A stretch of 64,000 nt of DNA. Origin: Mycolicibacterium sp. CH28. Its GTDB lineage: Bacteria > Actinomycetota > Actinomycetes > Mycobacteriales > Mycobacteriaceae. Positions 59,127-64,000 of the stretch are shown piece after piece. How positions within the stretch are numbered: the first letter of the stretch is position 1; each line of letters starts with the position of its first letter. Below the pieces are notes generated by a model, which was not told the origin of the DNA, did not search any database, and was given only the letters and a program-made list of their open reading frames with translations. Where the stretch lies: the NCBI RefSeq assembly GCF_004745805.1, contig NZ_SRLQ01000004.1, positions 620,001-684,000 on the forward strand, read 5' to 3'. Made by a program: the position numbers and the translations under genes.

Positions 59127-59558
59127 CTATTCCGGCGGATCACTCCCCAGTATGGCTTCGAGAGCTGCCAGCAGGTCGGCGGCATCGGCGCCGGGGAGGT
59201 TGTCTAGACGACGCTGCAGCGACGGTCGAATCTCGCGACCGATCCGTTCGACCGCCTCAGCTCCGTTGGGCGTCAGCAGCAGGATGATCTTGCGGGAATC
59301 GACAGGGTCGGTAACGCGGCCGACCAGTCCAGCCTTCACGAGGCCAGTGATCGTCCTGCTGGTTGCGGCTGGATGCGAGTGAAGGTCTCGTGCCAAGTCG
59401 CCCGGCGAGAGCTTTCCTGAAGCAATTGCTCGAAGCGCAATGAAATCTCCGAGATCGAGCGTCGCGACTTCCCGCACCTGACGGGCGTCGTCGGCGATCG
59501 ACCGGCTCAGGCGGTGTATGAGATCCACCAGTTGCAGGGCTTGCGCTTCTGGATCCAC
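59127..59558 (-). CDS. MarR-family transcriptional regulator
   Basis: 143 residues starting at GTG 59558. The winged helix-turn-helix is LSPGDLARDLHSHPAATSRT and ITGLVKAGLVGRVTDPVDSR, followed by the wing KIILLLTPNGAEAVERIG. It is divergent from an amidohydrolase gene, and a palindromic operator lies in between. It probably represses that gene and itself. Confidence 0.93.
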   Translation of the reverse strand: MDPEAQALQLVDLIHRLSRSIADDARQVREVATLDLGDFIALRAIASGKLSPGDLARDLHSHPAATSRTITGLVKAGLVGRVTDPVDSRKIILLLTPNGAEAVERIGREIRPSLQRRLDNLPGADAADLLAALEAILGSDPPE

Positions 59559-59565
59559 GGTGCAA

Positions 59566-59600
59566 ACATAACAGACGTATATATTTAACGGATGTTATGT
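59566..59600. promoter_or_regulatory. MarR-type operator flanking an AT-rich core
   Basis: ACATAACAGACGT (59566-59578) and ACGGATGTTATGT (59588-59600) form an inverted repeat with 11 of 13 bases paired. The ATATATTTA core between them is the AT-richest patch nearby and may be the promoter. It sits 20 bases upstream of the amidohydrolase ATG. Confidence 0.7.
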
Positions 59601-59619
59601 AAATGAGGAGTGGCTTCAC

Positions 59620-60567
59620 ATGCCCACGATTGATGTCCACGCCCATTTCATGCCGGGTGCGCCAAGTCAGGAGGCCGTGGCCCGCATCGTCGCGCGTGAA
59701 GGGTTCAACCACGTGACACCTCCAATGGAGTGGTCACCTGAGATTGCCATCGACTTCATGGACCGGCACGGCATCCGGATGCAGCTCTTGTCTTCACTGG
59801 GCGAGATGACCGCGCCTGCCGCTACTGCGATGAATGACATCGGGGCAAAGGTGGTGGCAATGTATCCAGGGCGTTTTGGGCTACTTGCCTCACTTCCCAT
59901 GGCCGAACCCGAAGCTGCATTACGCGAGCTCCATCGAGCGTTCGACGATCTCGGTGCCGACGGAATCGTTCTGGTCACGAACTATGAAGGTGCATATTTC
60001 GGCGATCCCCGCTTTGAGCCAGTGTTTGCGGAGCTGGATCGGCGCACCGCCTCCGTGTTTGTGCACCCGGTTGCGCCTCCCGGATTTCCTGAGCTATCCC
60101 TCGGTCGCCCAGGGCCATTGATCGAGTTCCCCATGGACACCGCCCGGACCGTGGTCGACGCGATCTTCGCGGGACTGCTCCTGCGTCATCCCGGAATCCG
60201 GATGATCCTTGCCCATGCGGGGGGCGTACTGCCATCGCTCGCGGACCGCATCGTGAACCTCGGCGTACAGCCGTGGGTAGCGAATCCACTCGGTCTCACA
60301 TCGGGGCAGCTTCATGACCAGCTGTCCTCGCTCTACTTCGATACGGCACTCGCCACCACCGCGGCAACGATCCTGCCGGTCGTCGAACTCGCTGGCGTTG
60401 ACCATGTTCTTTTCGGCACCGACTTCCCGCCGGGCGGCGACGATGTTGCCGGCGCCTACCTTGCCGCGCTGCTAAGCGGATGGCCGCTGTCCGCGCGGGA
60501 CGTCGAGACCCTCGACAAGACAGCCAGCGGACTGTTTCCCCGCGCAGCTGCGCGAATCATGGCCTAG
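59620..60567 (+). CDS. Amidohydrolase-2 family protein (ACMSD-like)
   Basis: 315 residues from ATG 59620, with TGAGGAGTG upstream. The metal site of this TIM-barrel family is present: HxH in IDVHAHFMPG, His in VFVHPVAPPG, His in ILAHAGGVLPSL and Asp in LFGTDFPPGGD. Members decarboxylate or hydrolyse aromatic-ring products, such as ACMSD and gamma-resorcylate decarboxylase. No other catabolic gene is adjacent, so the substrate is unknown. Control by the divergent MarR is likely. Confidence 0.92.
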   Translation: MPTIDVHAHFMPGAPSQEAVARIVAREGFNHVTPPMEWSPEIAIDFMDRHGIRMQLLSSLGEMTAPAATAMNDIGAKVVAMYPGRFGLLASLPMAEPEAALRELHRAFDDLGADGIVLVTNYEGAYFGDPRFEPVFAELDRRTASVFVHPVAPPGFPELSLGRPGPLIEFPMDTARTVVDAIFAGLLLRHPGIRMILAHAGGVLPSLADRIVNLGVQPWVANPLGLTSGQLHDQLSSLYFDTALATTAATILPVVELAGVDHVLFGTDFPPGGDDVAGAYLAALLSGWPLSARDVETLDKTASGLFPRAAARIMA

Positions 60568-60602
60568 CGCCGAGCAATCCTCAGTAGCAGCGCGCAGGTG
60601 TG

Positions 60603-60911
60603 CGTCGGGATGTTCGCGTCGCCGCACAGAGCGTGGGCCGGCTGGTCGACTAGGTGCGAGACTCGGGGAAATCGGTGACGATCTCGACACCCGACGGGTC
60701 GACGGCCATATTGATGTCCGTCGACGAATTCGACCCATTGCAGGAGACGCTGGCCTCGTCGGCGCAGCCCGGGACTCCGGAGGAGCTGGCGCAAGCCGGC
60801 AGAGATTACGCAGTAGGTCGAGCCATTGGCGGCGATGAACTTCGCGTGCGATATGGCCTTCCGGAACGCCGAAGACAACGTTCGACTTCAAGAACTGATG
60901 GCGCGTCATGA
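60603..60911 (+). pseudogene. Phd/RelB-type antitoxin with premature stop
   Basis: The frame from about 60603 reads VAAQSVGRLVD, TAG at 60651-60653, then VRDSGKSVTISTPDGSTAIL, MSVDEFDPLQETLA and EELAQAGRDYAVGRAIGGDE. Joined across the stop it is a normal antitoxin (a GAG to TAG change would explain it). GTG 60654 might restart translation, but would lack the DNA-binding N-terminus. No toxin gene follows. Confidence 0.6.
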
Positions 60912-61202
60912 ATTTCATTCAGGGACCTGGCCGAGGGCTGGTACAACGGGCATCGTGAAACACCGATGCGCGGCCGGGTAGGACCAAGAGCGCCTGAACG
61001 GATGGGGACATCGTCTGAATGGCTAGGTCGGCGCTTCGCCGATTCTTGCGATGATGACCGTGTGCCCCGGCCCAGCGGTGGGAAAAGGACAGGCCCTCCA
61101 GTTGGGGGAACGTCGTGAACAATTGACTGGCCATGGTGCCGAACTGCGGAGCGCAATCAACGGCGGCAACGTGGTCTGGCTATGGTCTGGCTGTCGCTCT
61201 GT
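60912..61202. other. Short gene-free stretch
   Basis: About 290 bases between the antitoxin remnant and the AraC chimera. Frames on both strands show no family I recognise and no paired repeat worth noting. Confidence 0.4.
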
Positions 61203-61571
61203 TCAAGGCCCGCGAACCCGGCTTCTAAACCCCGCCGGGGTCTCACCGACCTTCCCGCGAAAGAACTTGCTGAACGCCGACGGATCCGGCAGGCCGACCC
61301 GCACACCGACCGCCGCGGCGGTCAGATCACCGTGCGCGAGAAGGCGGTTCGCCTCCAAGATCACTCGGTCGTCGATGACCTGTTTGGCCGAACATACGAC
61401 CGCGTCCCGGCAGGCGCGAGTGGGCGTGCGGACGCTGTACCCCAGCGCATCGGCATAGTCCTGGACACGGTGGGTGCCCCAACCGTCGAGAAATCCATCG
61501 CCCGCGGTTGGCTGCCGCTGCGTGAGGGGTGGCCCGGCAGCGACGGCCGCCCGCCCAAACAAATTCGCCAT
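61203..61571 (-). pseudogene. Chimeric fragment: AraC C-terminal HTH fused to a piece of another gene
   Basis: The last 85 or so residues are the C-terminal double helix-turn-helix of an AraC regulator: VQDYADALGYSVRTPTRACR, AKQVIDDRVILEANRLLAHG and AAAVGVRVGLPDPSAFSKFF, RGKVGETPAGF. The N-terminal part, from ATG 61571 (FGRAAVAAGPPLTQRQPTAG, DGFL), is not AraC. It matches the protein encoded at the right end of the window (FGRAAVAAGSPLTQRQPTAG). The frame is thus a recombination product, with the AraC sensor domain lost. Confidence 0.82.
61485..61560. repeat. 76-bp repeat, copy 1 (in the AraC chimera)
   Basis: Gap-free match to 63917-63992 with 9 mismatches by eye (about 88 percent identity), in the same orientation. 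It marks the segment captured upstream of the AraC fragment. Confidence 0.85.
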
Positions 61572-61645
61572 GAAGCCGACCCGCGCCAGCACCTTGTCCT
61601 CGGCGTTCGTGCCGAACGTCACCGTCGGGGGGCTTGCAGCAACTA

Positions 61646-61655
61646 AACAATTGTT
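61646..61655. promoter_or_regulatory. Palindrome AACAATTGTT upstream of the TetR gene
   Basis: A 10-base perfect palindrome 14 bases before the TetR ATG at 61669, in an AT-rich patch (ACTAAACAATTGTTCATAAT). It is a good candidate for an autoregulatory operator or promoter element, though short. Confidence 0.5.
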
Positions 61656-61668
61656 CATAATAGTAAAC

Positions 61669-62286
61669 ATGCATTCACCCTTGCCGGATGACCGTACCGC
61701 GCGGGCCAGGATCCGCGACGAGGCCCTACGGCTGTTCGCCGCGCGCGGACCGGACGCGGTCACGATGCGCGACATCGCCACTGCTGCCGGCGTGTCCCCA
61801 GCCCTGTTGGTGCGGCACTATCGCTCGAAGGACGGGCTCATTGAGGCGGTCGACGACCACGTCGTCGGCACACTCGAGGCGTTCCTCATCGAGGTGACCG
61901 GGCAGACCGCGTCGGTCGGGCTGGGCCCGTCCTTGGTGCCGAGCATGCTCGACGGGCTGGCCGCCCACCTGCCTTCTGGATCGCCCATCCCCGCGTACCT
62001 CGCCCGGCTACTGACCGTCGGCGGCCCGGTCGGATCGAGCTTGTTCGACCGGCTGTACGACATCAGTAGGGCCGCGCTCGATGCGATGGTGGATGCGGGC
62101 ACTGCCAGCCCGGGCGAGGATCCCGCAGTCCGGGCGGCGGTGCTGATGGTCAACGACCTGGCGGTGCTGATGCTGCGGACCCGTCTCACCGAGGTGCTCG
62201 GCGTCGACCCCCTGTCGGACGGCGGCATGAAACGTTGGGCCGCAGAGGTTTTTGCGATCTATCGAGACGGATTGAAATCCCCATAG
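61669..62286 (+). CDS. TetR-family regulator
   Basis: 205 residues from ATG 61669. The helix-turn-helix is ARIRDEALRLFAARGPDAVT and SPALLVRHYRSKDGLIEAVD. The C-terminal domain is 150 residues with no named subclass visible. It is 10 bases upstream of the DDN-type gene in the same direction, so it probably controls its own operon rather than a divergent one. A longer frame upstream overlaps the AraC chimera antisense and is not credible. Confidence 0.92.
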   Translation: MHSPLPDDRTARARIRDEALRLFAARGPDAVTMRDIATAAGVSPALLVRHYRSKDGLIEAVDDHVVGTLEAFLIEVTGQTASVGLGPSLVPSMLDGLAAHLPSGSPIPAYLARLLTVGGPVGSSLFDRLYDISRAALDAMVDAGTASPGEDPAVRAAVLMVNDLAVLMLRTRLTEVLGVDPLSDGGMKRWAAEVFAIYRDGLKSP

Positions 62287-62296
62287 GAGGTACCTC

Positions 62297-62782
62297 ATGT
62301 CCATGACCGCACTCGCAGACGCTGCGGCGCGGCTGCTGCGCAATCGCCGGCTCGTGCGGGCCCCAATCTGGATCTACAAGGCCCGCGCCGGGGTGCTGTT
62401 GACGTCGCGGCTGCTGATGCTCGAACACATCGGCCGCAAGTCCGGTGCGCGGCGTTTCGTCGTCCTTGAGGTGATTGACCGCCCGACGCCGGAAACCTTT
62501 GTCGTCGCTGCGGGATTCGGCGCGAAGGCGCAGTGGTTCCGGAACATCCAGACGAACCCGCGGGTGCGCGTCTACGTCGGCAGCCATGCGCCCGCGCCGG
62601 CGACCGCGCGAGTGCTCGGCCAGGACGAGGTGGACCGCACCCTCGCCCAGTATCGCGCCAAGCGACCGCGGACATGGGCCGGCTTCAAGCAAGTGCTCGA
62701 GGAGACGCTCGGCGAACCGATCACCGACGGCGGCGCGCAGTTGCCGTTGGTCGAGTTGCGGTTGGACGGGGTGCGCGCGTGA
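62297..62782 (+). CDS. Deazaflavin (F420)-dependent nitroreductase, DDN family
   Basis: 161 residues from ATG 62297, with AGGAGGTACC just upstream. The split-barrel family pattern is visible: SRLLMLEHIGRKSGARRFVV, VAAGFGAKAQWFRNIQTNPR and VYVGSHAPAPATARVL. These enzymes use reduced F420, which mycobacteria make, to reduce nitro compounds, quinones or xenobiotics. Downstream genes of the same operon are decayed. Confidence 0.92.
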   Translation: MSMTALADAAARLLRNRRLVRAPIWIYKARAGVLLTSRLLMLEHIGRKSGARRFVVLEVIDRPTPETFVVAAGFGAKAQWFRNIQTNPRVRVYVGSHAPAPATARVLGQDEVDRTLAQYRAKRPRTWAGFKQVLEETLGEPITDGGAQLPLVELRLDGVRA

Positions 62783-63075
62783 GCGTCTTCGACCGCGCCG
62801 TCGCGCCGGGGGACCCGGGACGAGATTGCGCTCAGCGTGGTCGGGGCCGCCTTCGTCGTTTTGCGTCGGTGCTGCCAGCGGCGCTAGCGATCGCGGTCTG
62901 ACCGCGCTCGCTGCGCAGGCCCGTCGCCTTCTTCTGCGCTGCGGTGTGCATCGCGGTCGTGGCGAGCGCGGTGACTACCCCGCCCGCCGTCTTGTGGTTT
63001 GCCCCGGCCCTGATTGTCCAGTTGTTGCTCTCGCGCATACTTCCCGACGACGCCACTGAGGGGTGGGCCCGCTGA
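62779..63075 (+). pseudogene. Frameshifted small membrane protein gene in the DDN operon
   Basis: GTG 62779 overlaps the DDN stop (GTGA), as in an intact operon. Protein-like pieces then alternate between frames: RDEIALSVVGAAFVV, then FASVLPAALAIAV, a TGA at 62899-62901, then RRPVAFFCAAVCIAVVASAV and ALIVQLLLSRILPDDATEGW to TGA 63073-63075. At least one frameshift and one in-frame stop break a hydrophobic protein of about 95 residues. Confidence 0.65.
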
Positions 63076-63260
63076 TGAGAATGCTCATCAGCGGTGTCGG
63101 TATCGCGGATACGGCATTGACTTCGGCGGCACCGGGTACGACCCGGCCGCTCGGACGGGGATCGCAGAGCGCCTGGAGTCACACCAGCTCCCGGTCAAGG
63201 CGGTCCAGTTCGTCGACGCGCGCGGCCAAGTGTTTGCGTCGCTGGGCCGGGCGTGCAACG
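63075..63260 (+). pseudogene. FAD-monooxygenase 5' fragment
   Basis: ATG 63075 overlaps the previous stop. The frame begins MRMLISGVGIADTAL, the FAD-binding start of a monooxygenase, then homology resumes in another frame with YGIDFGGTGYDPAARTGIAE and RLESHQLPVKAVQFVDARGQ. The segment between is deleted. It ends where transposase sequence begins on the other strand. Confidence 0.72.
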
Positions 63261-63263
63261 CAG

Positions 63264-63518
63264 CGCCACGGCCGCGTTCGCGCACCTCGGTCAAAAGTCG
63301 GCCCACGCATCCGTCGACTCGCCGGTTCCGGGTGACAACCCGACGAACACGGGTTTGCCCTCGGTGGTGATGCCCCAGGCGGCCAGCACAGACTCGGCCG
63401 GCCACCCAGGATGCATCCGAAAGAACGAGGCGTCCAGCTTCGGCCGCTCCAACGTGCCCGGCCCGGTGGTGGGTTTGACCGTCCTAGCTCCTGACAGTTC
63501 GGGTATTGGATGATTCAT
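63264..63518 (-). mobile_element. IS256-family transposase remnant
   Basis: The minus-strand frame from 63518 reads VKPTTGPGTLERPKL, then DASFFRMHPGWPAESVLAAW, GITTEGKPVFVGLSPGTGES and TDAWADF. These are two segments of the IS256-family (mutator) transposase brought together by an internal deletion. After a frameshift the next residues are LLTEVRERG. Both ends of the gene and the terminal inverted repeats are missing, so the element cannot move. Confidence 0.82.
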
Positions 63519-63766
63519 CAGATGAAATGGCGTATTTCAGTGGTAACCCGCCACATTCGATCCTGTCGTATGCCTCGCATGTGAATCGCGAATGTTCCGA
63601 GGTTGGCAAGGGGAGAGGTTGCGACCGTTCGAAATGTAGGTTCATCGAAATACGATGTGCCACAGCCAATACAGCACACCGGATTCCGGGCGCCGTCGTG
63701 CGTATCAACGGCACCGGCCGCCCGGAATCCCACCACGGGCCGACACGGGGGAGTTCTTTCTATGTG
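63519..63766. other. Short intergenic stretch
   Basis: About 250 bases between the IS256 remnant and the gene at the window end. Composition is nearer to 50 percent GC in 63520-63680 than elsewhere. I see no gene and no clear repeat. Confidence 0.4.
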
Positions 63767-64000
63767 TTAGAAGTCGTCTTCATCATCGGCATCGTGCTCA
63801 TCGCCGAACGAGCCCGAAGCATGCGGTTGTCCGGTTTCGCCGCCGTCGAAGGCACTGCTGAGCCCCTGCATCACGAGTGCTCCGCCCGCGACGCCGGCGG
63901 CCGCAGCGGCCGCGGTCTTGAGGAATCCACCGCCCGCGGTCGGCTGCCGCTGCGTGAGAGGTGACCCGGCGGCGACGGCCGCCCGTCCAAACGGCGGCGC
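63767..64000 (-). CDS. C-terminal end of a Gly/Ala-rich protein, possibly DUF2076 (start outside window)
   Basis: The minus-strand frame is open from the window edge to TAA at 63767-63769, giving 77 residues: FGRAAVAAGSPLTQRQPTAG, then GGFLKTAAAAAAGVAGGALV, MQGLSSAFDGG and a very acidic end DEHDADDEDDF. The GGFLxTAAxxAAGVAGGAL stretch is typical of DUF2076-type proteins. An 88 percent identical DNA piece of it is found in the AraC chimera at 61485-61560. Confidence 0.7.
   Translation of the reverse strand, partial: APPFGRAAVAAGSPLTQRQPTAGGGFLKTAAAAAAGVAGGALVMQGLSSAFDGGETGQPHASGSFGDEHDADDEDDF
63917..63992. repeat. 76-bp repeat, copy 2 (in the intact gene)
   Basis: Counterpart of 61485-61560. 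It lies inside the coding sequence of the gene at the window end, which therefore looks like the source type of the captured fragment. Confidence 0.85.

Noticed and set aside
63264..63518. Intact insertion sequence at the right end
   Set aside because: The transposase lacks both ends, has an internal deletion and a frameshift, and I found no terminal inverted repeats or target duplication.

Overview
The window is high-GC DNA from a member of the Mycobacteriaceae, most likely a fast-growing Mycolicibacterium-type species. The evidence is gene content: an MspA-family porin, an MPT64-family secreted antigen, a PepD-like serine protease, an FAAL-type FadD, a cutinase, a Tat-exported DUF1906 protein like Rv2525c, DUF4193 and DUF5078 proteins, a DDN-family deazaflavin (F420) oxidoreductase, and the atypical type II topoisomerase pair TopoN/TopoM. 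I see no rRNA, tRNA, CRISPR array, intact insertion sequence or prophage.

Layout. 0-6 kb: a PucR regulator cut by the window edge, a catalytically dead NlpC/P60 protein facing DUF4193 across a strong hairpin, an FAAL and an enoyl-CoA hydratase. 6-15 kb: a secreted protein with a CBM-like module, an acyl-CoA thioesterase, a type III polyketide synthase with an ICMT-type methyltransferase, an MPT64-family protein and Tex. 15-17 kb: a decayed zone (AhpD remnant; an MmyB regulator and an SDR gene joined by a deletion that removed both 5' ends). 17-24 kb: small envelope and secreted proteins, an FKBP lipoprotein, PepD and an NlpC/P60 hydrolase. 24-31 kb: a TetR/TetX-like divergon with twin operators, a two-component system, a membrane esterase with an ABC exporter, and the porin. 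32-42 kb: cutinase, HD, DCC, SRPBCC, TAP-like hydrolase, DUF1906, and TopoM/TopoN. 42-56 kb: small membrane and secreted proteins, an AhpD-like protein, GMC oxidoreductase, nitroreductase, phospholipase D, EEP phosphatase, a GT4/GH13 operon, and a CtaG/ClC operon facing a MarR regulator. 56-64 kb: regulator-target modules (TetR/NIPSNAP/DUF4267, MarR/amidohydrolase, TetR/DDN), several with clear operators, set among decaying genes and an IS256-family remnant.

Themes. One is cell-envelope and secretion biology. Another is self-contained regulator plus target cassettes whose operators can be read in the sequence. A third is gene decay: about a dozen remnants that show how accessory modules are lost, including a deletion-fused divergon and a chimera of an AraC gene with part of another gene whose second copy lies at the window end. 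I found no wholly new multi-gene system. The strongest leads are the TopoN/TopoM pair, whose quinolone-binding loop lacks both usual acidic residues, and the operator-rich cassettes.
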